From contig JBKHHW010000067.1 in assembly GCA_046538945.1 (NCBI GenBank), positions 1-16,508 of the forward strand: a stretch of 16,508 bases of DNA. Direction: 5' to 3'. Shown here piece after piece: positions 6,817 to 14,419 of this stretch. A program made the position numbers and the translations under genes. Below the pieces are notes generated by a model. The model did not search any database. It had not been told where the DNA came from and saw nothing but the letters and a program-made list of their open reading frames with translations. Each line of letters opens with the position of its first letter. The stretch's first letter is position 1. Source of the stretch: JAEZKC01 sp046538945 (lineage in GTDB: Bacteria; Fibrobacterota; Chitinivibrionia; Chitinivibrionales; Chitinispirillaceae).

Positions 6817-7560
6817 ATGATTGCCAAGTATTCAAATGTGTTGTCTGTGACTCTCATCGTAATAGCAGGGCTGTATTGCGGTTTACCGCTGAACTCGCTT
6901 GAGGAAGACGGGGCAGTAGAAGTAAATGCGTTTTCGGCGGGTTACAGAGCAGAGTATCAGTTCAGGATGTACGATCCTTCGATTTCCGTGGATACGCTTG
7001 AGGGAAGTATGAGTGTTTTTGTATCCGGAACCGAAGTGATTGAGAATCGTGTTTATGATGTTCATCTTTATCGAACTGTGTACTCCAAGACCAGCGGAGC
7101 TGTGCGCTTTGATTCGGTGCATACTTACAAGCAGTACATTGCCAGGGATGATTCTTTTTTCATCTCTCATGCGTACACTCCCACCGGTTATTCTGTTTCA
7201 TTGGCCAAAAAGTCGGCCGAACCGAGAGTGACGGTCAACAGTTTGGGAGAGAAAGTCTATATCGAGCAGGTTCGGGTTGTTTCTTTCCCACAATACCTTT
7301 ATGTCGGTAACAGCTGGACGATAAGGCCCCGGTATTCAGGGGCGGAGATTGTGGATGTTGTTGGAATCGGCTCTGAGGCGGAATTCAGAATAAGAGTTTC
7401 TCCGTTGGATGGAAACAGCTTTCTGATACGCAACGGGGTCAGATATGATTATACAATAACCGCCGATGAAAACGGGGTTTCTGAAATCTCAATAGTACTG
7501 CCGGCCTATTTTTATGAAGCACGGCGGACAGATGTTTCAACCGAAAGCTTTGCCGATTAG
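6817..7560 (+). CDS. Exported protein of unknown function, paired with the phosphatase
   Basis: Not recognised. The 247-residue product begins with a basic-hydrophobic signal or anchor (residues about 4-24). The rest is predicted beta-rich, with alternating Val/Ile/Tyr strands, for example in YRAEYQFRMYD and the C-terminal VRYDYTITADENG, and no catalytic motif is evident. The overall pattern recalls beta-strand-rich periplasmic proteins such as the DUF3108 type, but I cannot assign it. The Cys in the hydrophobic segment is not in a proper lipobox. The ATG at 6817 is preferred to the GTG at 6814 because TAGGT sits at a better distance; the site is weak, so coupling to the upstream gene (stop at 6808) is likely. 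It ends at TAG just before an intrinsic terminator, so these two genes appear to form one transcription unit. Confidence 0.75.
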   Translation: MIAKYSNVLSVTLIVIAGLYCGLPLNSLEEDGAVEVNAFSAGYRAEYQFRMYDPSISVDTLEGSMSVFVSGTEVIENRVYDVHLYRTVYSKTSGAVRFDSVHTYKQYIARDDSFFISHAYTPTGYSVSLAKKSAEPRVTVNSLGEKVYIEQVRVVSFPQYLYVGNSWTIRPRYSGAEIVDVVGIGSEAEFRIRVSPLDGNSFLIRNGVRYDYTITADENGVSEISIVLPAYFYEARRTDVSTESFAD

Positions 7561-7594
7561 ACGCGCTGAACGTGTCCGATATTTATACTGTACG

Positions 7595-7623
7595 GCGGCG
7601 GTCCCTTGTGGTCGCCGCTTTTT
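7595..7623 (+). terminator. Intrinsic terminator of the phosphatase unit
   Basis: GCGGCG (7595-7600) pairs with CGCCGC (7613-7618), extended inward by a G-T pair, and is followed at once by five T residues (7619-7623). It lies 35 bases past the stop of the exported protein gene. Confidence 0.85.
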
Positions 7624-7638
7624 GTCGTGCGCCCGGCA

Positions 7639-7693
7639 GGGTGTACTCGCTTGACGGTGACGGGAAGATGTTCCCGGAGTCCGCTACACACCC
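7639..7693. ncRNA. Possible structured RNA element, family unknown
   Basis: Three nested perfect stems share one axis: 7639-7644 with 7688-7693, 7645-7648 with 7677-7680, and 7661-7666 with 7671-7676. A 12-base bulge lies on the left side and a 7-base bulge on the right. It follows directly behind the phosphatase terminator. Strand and role are unknown, and chance folding cannot be excluded. Confidence 0.25.
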
Positions 7694-7795
7694 GACACCG
7701 GAAAGCGTTGCCCTGGCAGCAGGAATTCCAATGAAAGGTGGGAATCTGGAAACAGCCGAAAACAGAACGCAGGCCCGACAGACGGGATTCGGATG

Positions 7796-7863
7796 AAAAA
7801 GCCGAAGCGGATGAGAAGACACTGTTATCAAGTCGCCAATGAATTCCCACGAAAGCTTCGGCT
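7796..7863 (-). terminator. Candidate terminator of the SPFH operon
   Basis: AGCCGAAGC (7800-7808) and GCTTCGGCT (7855-7863) are perfect inverted repeats. On the minus strand the second arm runs directly into TTTTT (7800-7796), as in an intrinsic terminator. The loop of about 46 bases is unusually long. It lies about 65 bases beyond the last gene of the operon. Confidence 0.45.
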
Positions 7864-7926
7864 GTCAGATGCAACGGGGCATAGGCAATAAGACGGTGCG
7901 CATTATTTTTTTTCAGACCAAAAACG

Positions 7927-8367
7927 CTATTCTCCCGGGAGTAGAAAGGTGTAGGTAATGTCTGTATCTTCTCTTTGGTGGCCCCAGTAGGAAAATGGTG
8001 AGTCTTCTATTATGTTCACAGCTGTTTTGACAAAGTTTGTGTCGGATATGTCTGTTTCTAGAACACTGATATCGAGGGCGTCACCGGTGAACTCAGCCGT
8101 GAAGCTTACCTTCATCCTGGTTCCAGTCAGTTCCGGATGCTTCTGTGTGTAGCTTTTGTAAAAGTTGCCGAGCTTACATTGGATTTTCCACAATTCGTGG
8201 ACTATGTTGCTTTCAGTTCTTCCTCCTGTGAATTGTAACCCCTTGAGTTTGGCCGGCTGTTGTGAGAGACAATCATTTTCCGAGCTGCCCTTGTCCTTTG
8301 AAGTGCACTGAAGTGCCGAAAACAGTAATGAACCGCAGACAATTCCCGTAACAAAAATTCTGTGCAT
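7927..8367 (-). CDS. Small lipoprotein-like protein with AgmX/TonB-like C-terminal domain
   Basis: The 146-residue product has an N-terminal signal sequence ending in SALQC (Cys21). It is probably a lipoprotein, although Gln at -1 is not the classic lipobox residue, then a short polar linker. Residues about 50-146 resemble the C-terminal domain shared by AgmX/PglI gliding proteins and TonB: a helix with LWKIQCKLGNFYKSYTQKHPEL, then the strands TRMKVSFTAEF and DISVLETDISD, then a helix and a last strand. That domain usually mediates protein contacts in the envelope. It has a good ribosome site (AAAAGGAG, 7 bases before the ATG) and begins only 27 bases after the stop of the third SPFH gene, so it is probably the last gene of that operon. 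Its role there is unknown; it may link the SPFH assembly to other envelope parts. Domain call by eye, moderately sure. Confidence 0.7.
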   Translation of the reverse strand: MHRIFVTGIVCGSLLFSALQCTSKDKGSSENDCLSQQPAKLKGLQFTGGRTESNIVHELWKIQCKLGNFYKSYTQKHPELTGTRMKVSFTAEFTGDALDISVLETDISDTNFVKTAVNIIEDSPFSYWGHQREDTDITYTFLLPGE

Positions 8368-8394
8368 GGAGTTCTCCTTTTAAAATATTAGTTA

Positions 8395-9651
8395 TCAATC
8401 ATTTTGCATAAACAGTCTGGCCCCGGAGGGCAAGTGGTGAATCCTGGTTGTCGGGTCAGAGACTATGTCCTGAAGGGCATCCTGAAAAAGTTGGGTTTTG
8501 AGTACTGAGGGATCATTTCTGTATGAAGGCAGAAGGGATAGAAACCGCGCAACATCCGCCCCCGCCTTTTCTATTGTCTGCGTTTTTTCGGTTCGTGCTC
8601 TGTCTACTGTTTGTGCCGCATGGCCTCCAAGTATTTCAAGCAGAGCAGGTTCCTGCAAGCAATCGAGTCCTCCATTGTGCTGATTGGGCAAGCCACTGTT
8701 GAGCATCTCGAGAATATCTTCCCATTTCTCCCCGGCCGCCTCACTCAGTTGAGAGATCCGATACCGCATTGCCTGTTCAATCTGCTGCGCCTTTTCGCTT
8801 TCCGCCTGTGTCACCATTTGGAAATCGCGGGTGAGGGTATGTGGGGGGAAGTAGGAAGTGGCTGCAACCCCTGTAATGATCAGCCCTGCACCGATGCGGT
8901 CAAGCTTCTTTTGGATGTTGGCCTGGATCGCGTCTGGATCGATTTTACCGTTAACAAAATCTTCTACTGTCGTGGCGGCTACCACGGTGACAATCGCCTG
9001 CTCCGCAAACGTTCTTACCAGGTCTGCTGCATTGTCATAATTTCCGACTTTTTCAAGAAACAATTCTATCGGGTTGGTTGTTTGAGCTGAATGCGGAGAA
9101 AAGTCGATACGGTAATCAATTGTCCAGGTTCCCTGAACCAGATTCTTGTCTGCGGTAATCAGAGAACCATGAACCCCGGGAATGAATCCGTCGTTGTACT
9201 TCACGGTACTGCCTTCTTTGAGAAAGAAGGCATTTTTTATCTGAACGCTCTGTATCGTGGTTTCGAGGCGTTCGATCCGGTGAAGGGGATAGGGAAGGGC
9301 CAGATAAGGACCTCCCGGTTGACGGATCGTACGGCCATCGGAACCCGACAGCTCCCCGAACCGGCTCTGCACGGCAATAGCACCTTCCGGTACCCAGAAG
9401 ATATTGGATGCGAAGAATACTGCTCCCAGCACAAGCAGCATCAGCCTGATCATGATCAGTGCTGTTCTGAACGCTTTATCAAACGATAAAGCTTCCATAG
9501 TACGAGTATCGGGGCCGTTATCCGGTTTGTCATCTCCTTTTGCAAAAGAAGAACCGCCGGGGATTTCCGGTTTGTCGGTTTGGGCTGTACAGTTTGATTT
9601 GTCGGGCTCCAGTTTGTCAGTGTCCTGTACCGGAAATACTGAATTAATCAT
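8395..9651 (-). CDS. Third, divergent SPFH/Band 7 membrane protein
   Basis: The 418-residue product has a polar, Asp/Lys/Pro-rich N-terminal tail (1-60, probably disordered), one membrane helix (about 63-85), then an SPFH domain that opens with VPEGAIAVQSRFGEL. The core stretch on basic LPYPLHRIERLET is typical of the HflK/HflC branch. It lacks the usual HflC proline/arginine tract and the HflK VHPP motif but keeps the charged helix TQAESEKAQQIEQ. Its C-terminal region (about 330-418) is longer than that of HflC. The ATG overlaps the stop of the HflC-like gene by 4 bases (ATGA at 9648-9651) and has a GAGGG ribosome site. I infer an extra subunit of a mixed SPFH complex; direct function unknown. 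Confidence 0.85.
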   Translation of the reverse strand: MINSVFPVQDTDKLEPDKSNCTAQTDKPEIPGGSSFAKGDDKPDNGPDTRTMEALSFDKAFRTALIMIRLMLLVLGAVFFASNIFWVPEGAIAVQSRFGELSGSDGRTIRQPGGPYLALPYPLHRIERLETTIQSVQIKNAFFLKEGSTVKYNDGFIPGVHGSLITADKNLVQGTWTIDYRIDFSPHSAQTTNPIELFLEKVGNYDNAADLVRTFAEQAIVTVVAATTVEDFVNGKIDPDAIQANIQKKLDRIGAGLIITGVAATSYFPPHTLTRDFQMVTQAESEKAQQIEQAMRYRISQLSEAAGEKWEDILEMLNSGLPNQHNGGLDCLQEPALLEILGGHAAQTVDRARTEKTQTIEKAGADVARFLSLLPSYRNDPSVLKTQLFQDALQDIVSDPTTRIHHLPSGARLFMQND

Positions 9652-10547
9652 TTGGCACCCTCAAGCAGTCTGAACGGCTCCGAATCCGTATCCAGGTATA
9701 TTGTCGCATTCTTCTCAAGGGACATCTTCAGAGCATCGAGTTTGCGTAAGAATATCGCCAGATCGGGGTTTCGGGCATATTCTCTGTAATGTTGTGCCGC
9801 CGCTGAATCCCCCTCCGCCCGAAGCCGCTGCGCCATTCTCTCGGCAAAGGCCATTATTCTTAATCTGTCGCTATCTGTTTTGGCTTTGATACTCCGGGCA
9901 ACAGCATTGCCTTCCGAACGGGCATTCTGGGCAAAACGCTGCCTGGTCTGCTTCATACGGGAAAAAACGGATTTGGTGATGTTTTCCGGCAACACTACCC
10001 GGTTTATCCCTACCGCCTCTATCTGTACACCGGTATTATATCTGGACAATTGCCGTTTGATTCTCTCCAGCATTGCCTCGGAAACCATCTCAAGCTTGAC
10101 TTTCTCCGGGTCGGAATTGGTCAGATCATCGAAGCTGAACCGGCCGATCTCCGCCTTGGACGAGTGAAGACGTTCGGTAAGAAAATAGCGGGCGTGCTCG
10201 GTGCTGCTGAACATTCGGTAGAACGACAGCGGGTCCTCTATCCGCCAGGTCATGAATGCCTTGACTATGACCACCTGCTTGTCGAGTGTTTCCTGCTGCT
10301 CGAGACGGTCTTCTATCAGAGAGATTCTCCTGTCGAATCTCACAACGTTCTGAAGAGGCCATGGCAGCCTGAAATAAATTCCGGCACCGTTCCCATCCGC
10401 GTTCTTTACTGAACTTTCCGTAGCTCTGCCGAAGGTGGTGACAATGACCGTCTCATGGTAGTTGACGATATAGGTCAACAGGTAGCTTAACAAAAGTATA
10501 ACCAGCACAATGCCGGAAATAAGGGAGATCGCCTTACCTGGTCTCAT
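9648..10547 (-). CDS. hflC: HflC-like SPFH protein
   Basis: The 299-residue protein has one N-terminal membrane helix (about 8-28) and an SPFH domain. HflC with HflK forms a large membrane cage around the FtsH protease in E. coli. HflC hallmarks are NYHETVIVTTFGR (29-41), LPWPLQNVVRFDRR (61-74), and the conserved block around GINRVVLPENITKSV (180-194) leading into a long charged helix with RSEG. The ATG at 10545-10547 is chosen because GGAG stands 8 bases upstream; the TTG at 10551-10553 two codons earlier is a less likely start. It follows the HflK-like gene by a short gap and overlaps the next SPFH gene by 4 bases. It is not in the usual hflX-hflK-hflC setting, so the partner may not be FtsH. 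Confidence 0.88.
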   Translation of the reverse strand: MRPGKAISLISGIVLVILLLSYLLTYIVNYHETVIVTTFGRATESSVKNADGNGAGIYFRLPWPLQNVVRFDRRISLIEDRLEQQETLDKQVVIVKAFMTWRIEDPLSFYRMFSSTEHARYFLTERLHSSKAEIGRFSFDDLTNSDPEKVKLEMVSEAMLERIKRQLSRYNTGVQIEAVGINRVVLPENITKSVFSRMKQTRQRFAQNARSEGNAVARSIKAKTDSDRLRIMAFAERMAQRLRAEGDSAAAQHYREYARNPDLAIFLRKLDALKMSLEKNATIYLDTDSEPFRLLEGAK

Positions 10548-10555
10548 GTACAATG

Positions 10556-10559
10556 CTCC
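10556..10559 (-). promoter_or_regulatory. Ribosome binding site choosing the hflC ATG
   Basis: On the minus strand GGAG lies 8 bases before the ATG at 10545-10547. It would be only 2 bases from the TTG codon at 10551-10553, so the ATG is the likely start. Confidence 0.6.
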
Positions 10560-10565
10560 ATTACC

Positions 10566-12551
10566 CTAGGGTGAATTCAGAAATTGCCCGGCGGGAACAG
10601 CACTTTTCATGCCTCCGGCGCCGGAGGTGACTATCATATTGCGGACATTTTTGGTGAATACGACTTTCTTTTTGTTTTCCAGAACAGATTCAAGCGTCGA
10701 CAGGTATCGATCCGTTTTATACACATCTGCAATGCTTCCCCTGCTTCCTGCCGCTTTCGCCCTGAACCGCTCCGCCTTACCCCCCTCATCGTTTTCCCTG
10801 CTCCAGCGGTAACCGTATGCCTCCCACAGAACCCGTGATACCTCGCCTCCGCAGGCAAGGAGCAGTGAATCAAGTCCCGCTCTTGCCCTTCTGTCACCCT
10901 TTTCTTCCCGGTCGATCAGTTCCACCAGACGCCTGAAATGCTCGCTGCTGCCCGCGGTCTCTACCTGGTTGCGTATGACATGCTGTTGGGCCGCACTGAT
11001 GATCGTCTCCCGCTCCTGACGGGCAGAAACATTTTCTTCGAAAATGGGGGCAACCTCAAGGGGCGGGTGAACTGAGTTGATGTTCACGTGCAGAATTTTC
11101 ACACCGAGTCCGAAACGGTCACATTCATTCTGAATCCTCTTAACAAGAGACCTGGCCAGATCAAGACGCCCCGCCGAGAAAAGCTCATCTATCTCGTACT
11201 TGAGTATCTCATGGGAAATAATTTTTTCACTTATCAGAAAAACGAGTTTCTGAGGATCCTGGTGGTTGAAAACAAACTTTTCCGTATCGCAAATTCTGTA
11301 TTCCACCACTACATTCGCCCCCACGAGGCTTACGGCCGGAGTCTTGCGTTCTGTATGATCAGTCCAGTCAGCGCCTCTTTGGGAATTCCCGATTATGTAC
11401 CTTGGTGAAGCGGTGATCAGCAGCTTGTCATTGCGCACGCCATGTGTATTGGTCCAAAGCAACGGTACATTCTCCTCGAGAAACGCCGTTCCGGTCGAGT
11501 CGGTGCGGTGAGATCCGGCGTGAACACGGCGGATTCTGTCGGTTTCGATTGTGCGGATGGTCGAAAACGGCCAGGGGAGGGTGAAGTGAATACCGCTTTC
11601 GGACAGTACACCCGCATTCTTGCCGAATAAGAGAACCGTTGCCTGATTTCCGGGTTCGATTATCAGAATAGAACTGAGAAACATGGTCGTGAAGGACAGA
11701 AAGATGACCGCGGGAGGTATGCTTCTTTTCAGGTAAAGGTAGAAAGTGGTGGCAGAAATGTCATATCCCAGAAGCTCTCTCATCATCTCTGAGATAATGA
11801 CCCGCACTTTCATCGGATGAAGCAGCACCTCCAGGAAACGTGAATCGAAGCTGCTTTCCCCCTCTGTTTGGGAACTGAAGAATCTCATGACCATGGACAG
11901 GACGACTTCAACGGCAAGTATGGTGTTGAGGATGGGGATCAGGGAAGAAGGTATGCCGCGCAGGGAATGGTAATCGAAATATCCGAGCAGAGCCTGAACT
12001 AAAAGGAGACTTGAGCTATACACTGAAACTGAAAAATGGCGGCCTGGAATCCGCAGAGCGCAAAGCGCCTGATTTTTTGAAAGTGTGAACAGGAAAACAG
12101 AAACGATGACAAGCCCGAACACAAGAAATACATATGTAAGCAGCTCTTCCAGAGTCACCGCCGTCCTTATGATTCTGTCATTGCTCTTCAGGGCCACCCA
12201 TGAGAACGTACTTGTCAGTAGAATTCCTGCATGGGCCAGCTCAAATGTCACAGCCGCGTATCTGCTTACTAAGCCTCTGATCCAGCGATTGACCCATCGG
12301 TTCTTTTTTCTACCGTTTGCGTTCGGTTTACTGCCGGCTTCCGAGATATCCGGTGACGCCACATCGAAATACAGTCTGAATATTGTGTATAACCAAACGG
12401 CAAGACCGGCTGAAACCGCGAAGGTGACATGAATGATTGACCAGTAATCAAACCGTTTCTGCAATACATACAGCAACACGGCAGTGAGGGCCTGAAGAAT
12501 GAAACCAGCTACAGCATAATATCTGATTTTTCTGACCTGTTTTCCTATCAT
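10566..12551 (-). CDS. hflK: HflK-like SPFH protein with polytopic N-terminal half
   Basis: At 661 residues this is much longer than the approximately 420 of E. coli HflK. The first 275 residues contain about six hydrophobic segments (near 11-30, 38-61, 100-120, 136-156, 176-192, 202-224), then a membrane helix at about 278-298 leads straight into the SPFH domain (IIEPGNQATVLLFGK, LPWPFSTIRTIETD). The HflK signature VHPPLEVAP (494-502) followed by ENVSARQERE marks the family. The tail (about 570-661) is basic and Gly/Ser-rich. Start ATG overlaps the stop of the ATPase gene by 4 bases (ATGA at 12548-12551), with GGAAG as ribosome site. The polytopic half has no recognised domain; it may dock the ATPase or another membrane partner. 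HflK family call is firm, its client is inferred. Confidence 0.88.
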   Translation of the reverse strand: MIGKQVRKIRYYAVAGFILQALTAVLLYVLQKRFDYWSIIHVTFAVSAGLAVWLYTIFRLYFDVASPDISEAGSKPNANGRKKNRWVNRWIRGLVSRYAAVTFELAHAGILLTSTFSWVALKSNDRIIRTAVTLEELLTYVFLVFGLVIVSVFLFTLSKNQALCALRIPGRHFSVSVYSSSLLLVQALLGYFDYHSLRGIPSSLIPILNTILAVEVVLSMVMRFFSSQTEGESSFDSRFLEVLLHPMKVRVIISEMMRELLGYDISATTFYLYLKRSIPPAVIFLSFTTMFLSSILIIEPGNQATVLLFGKNAGVLSESGIHFTLPWPFSTIRTIETDRIRRVHAGSHRTDSTGTAFLEENVPLLWTNTHGVRNDKLLITASPRYIIGNSQRGADWTDHTERKTPAVSLVGANVVVEYRICDTEKFVFNHQDPQKLVFLISEKIISHEILKYEIDELFSAGRLDLARSLVKRIQNECDRFGLGVKILHVNINSVHPPLEVAPIFEENVSARQERETIISAAQQHVIRNQVETAGSSEHFRRLVELIDREEKGDRRARAGLDSLLLACGGEVSRVLWEAYGYRWSRENDEGGKAERFRAKAAGSRGSIADVYKTDRYLSTLESVLENKKKVVFTKNVRNMIVTSGAGGMKSAVPAGQFLNSP

Positions 12552-14419
12552 TGCAGCTTCCGGCCCTCTCTGAAAAGTCTGGCTGAATTGAATACTATAA
12601 AAAGAATGCTCAGTGTATGGAGAACGGCTGCGGAAATGGGGGAAACATGACCAAGGGAGCTGAGAATGATCAGGACCACGATAAACAAACTGCTGAAGAA
12701 CAGGTTTTGATTCACAACCCCTCTTACTTTCCGGGAAAGCTGAATGATGAATGGTATCCGGTCAAGTTTGTCATTCATGAGCACTACGGATGCGGAATGC
12801 ACCGACACATCACTGCCCCGCATTCCCATTGCGACAGAGAAGTCTCCCGAGGCCAGGGCCGGTGCATCGTTTACCCCGTCCCCGATGACCGCGACGCGGT
12901 ATCCTTCTTCCTTAAGTTTCTTTACTTTATTCATCTTGTCCCCCGGCAGCAATCCTGCTTCAAAACTGCAGCCAAGCTTTCCGGCAATTGACTTTGCTAC
13001 CTGGAGGCGATCTCCTGTAAGCATGGTGACATTCTTGATTGAGAGCTGCCGAAGCCTGTGCACCACTTCCGGCGCTGACGGCTTCAGAGAGTCGTTGAGT
13101 GTTATGAATCCGGCATACGCATTGTCGAGCGCTATGTGGAGCGCCGATACGGCGGAACTGATTTCGGCCGTATCGGGAATTTCGCATTTCGTCCTGATCC
13201 ATTCCTTTCTGCCGACTGCTACCACCTGTCCGGATACTTCGGCACTCACTCCCTGCCCTGCCCATTCCCGGAAACAGTCACTTTTCGGTACAGGGATGCA
13301 CCGTACAGCACATCCGGCCATGACAGCTCTGGCGGCGGGATGCCTGGAGTTGCTCTCGGCAGCGCAAGCAAGTCGAAGAAGTTCATCTGTACTTAACTCA
13401 CAACAGCTCGTAACGGTTTCGATAACCAAAGAGCCGTGGGTGAGGGTACCTGTTTTGTCAAAGACAACACAGTTCACTTTTCCCGCGGTTTCAAGAGAGG
13501 ACATATCCCTGATAATCACGCCCGCCCGGGTAGCGGCGCTGATTGCCGCAATGTAGGTTGCGGGGGCGGCGGTCAGCACTATGCAGGGACAGCCGATTAT
13601 CAGCACCGATATGAATCTGTCGATATCTCCGGTGAAGAAAAAAACAATTCCCGCCAGCATCACGATCAGAGGAACATACCACGCTGCGTATTTGTTAACA
13701 ATGCGGGTTATGGGAGTGCGGCTCTCTTCTGCCTGGGTTATCAGTTTTTTTATTTTTGCCAATGTGGATTCCGATGCCGATCCAAGAACTCTGACAATGA
13801 GTTTGCCGTCAACATTCATAGTCCCGCCGTACACCTGCTCCTGAGGCCCCTTTTCAACCGGCATCGATTCACCCGTGACATTGGCCTCATCAACGGTGCT
13901 GACCCCCTCCACCACGATCCCGTCCCCGGGGATATGGTCGCCGGGCAGCACCAGAAGCAGGTCCCCCTCACACAGAGAGTCTATCGGTTTTTGGGTTATC
14001 GTTTCTCCGCTCATCACCGAAACTTTTTCCGGTGCAAGCCTCATCAATGCTTCGATGTTCTTTCTTGCACCTATCTTTGACCGGATTTCGATGAGCTGGG
14101 CGACAATGATGAAAAGTGCGATAACTGCCGCGGTCTGATACTGAGCAGTACTGAATGATGCCACGAAGCTGAGTGCGGCCAGCTCGTTCATTTCTATCTG
14201 GCCCGACAGAATGTCCCTGAATGCATGATACAGAAGCGGAATACCGAATAGCAGCGCGGAAACCATTGCCGGCAATGCGGATACCTCCGGGAAGCGGAAC
14301 AGGTATGCCGAAAGGTATGAGAGAATAAGCAGCAAGGAACCGGCGGTAAAAAGGGTGACCTGAAAACCGTATCGGCCGTTTTCTGCTTCCGCCACATTTT
14401 TTAAAAAACTATGTGCCAT
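12548..14419 (-). CDS. P1B-type (soft-metal) transporting ATPase without N-terminal metal-binding domain
   Basis: ATP-driven export pump for a transition metal, probably Zn/Cd/Co-like, in the cytoplasmic membrane. Motifs in order: transmembrane helices near 22-41, 48-66 and 80-110; TGES actuator loop (182-185); the P1B ion-site CPC (277-279) in IIGCPCIVL; phosphorylated Asp321 in FDKTGTLT; the His-Pro pair of the nucleotide domain in SRHPAARA; MLTGDR; VIGDGVNDAPAL; and two closing helices. It is 623 residues and starts almost at the membrane domain, so no HMA or Cys-rich N-terminus is present. In the last helix the ion-site region reads HTLSILFIVFN where relatives have an acidic HEGST-like or D-S/T-G-A-T motif, so metal choice is unclear. 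The start codon has only an A-rich leader, no clear ribosome site. It is the first gene of the operon. Confidence 0.9.
   Translation of the reverse strand: MAHSFLKNVAEAENGRYGFQVTLFTAGSLLLILSYLSAYLFRFPEVSALPAMVSALLFGIPLLYHAFRDILSGQIEMNELAALSFVASFSTAQYQTAAVIALFIIVAQLIEIRSKIGARKNIEALMRLAPEKVSVMSGETITQKPIDSLCEGDLLLVLPGDHIPGDGIVVEGVSTVDEANVTGESMPVEKGPQEQVYGGTMNVDGKLIVRVLGSASESTLAKIKKLITQAEESRTPITRIVNKYAAWYVPLIVMLAGIVFFFTGDIDRFISVLIIGCPCIVLTAAPATYIAAISAATRAGVIIRDMSSLETAGKVNCVVFDKTGTLTHGSLVIETVTSCCELSTDELLRLACAAESNSRHPAARAVMAGCAVRCIPVPKSDCFREWAGQGVSAEVSGQVVAVGRKEWIRTKCEIPDTAEISSAVSALHIALDNAYAGFITLNDSLKPSAPEVVHRLRQLSIKNVTMLTGDRLQVAKSIAGKLGCSFEAGLLPGDKMNKVKKLKEEGYRVAVIGDGVNDAPALASGDFSVAMGMRGSDVSVHSASVVLMNDKLDRIPFIIQLSRKVRGVVNQNLFFSSLFIVVLIILSSLGHVSPISAAVLHTLSILFIVFNSARLFREGRKLQ

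Larger units (their letters stand above)
7624..7926. other. Gene-free interval with foldable RNA-like segments
   Basis: No gene is supported on either strand. Positions 7639-7693 can fold into a bulged three-part stem: GGGTGT/ACACCC, ACTC/GAGT, and CGGGAA/TTCCCG around a GATG loop. Positions 7800-7863 hold a 9-bp inverted repeat annotated as a terminator candidate. There is no tRNA-like cloverleaf or recognised riboswitch core. Confidence 0.4.

Noticed and set aside
7600..7700. RNase P RNA-like words near the terminator
   Set aside because: Only a short chance resemblance; the conserved core of RNase P RNA is absent.
7557..7874. Small open frames on both strands
   Set aside because: They cross the terminator hairpin, overlap one another and lack ribosome sites.
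12744..14080. Several plus-strand open frames of 124-270 codons
   Set aside because: All lie antisense to the P-type ATPase, with Ser/Pro/Cys-rich shadow composition.
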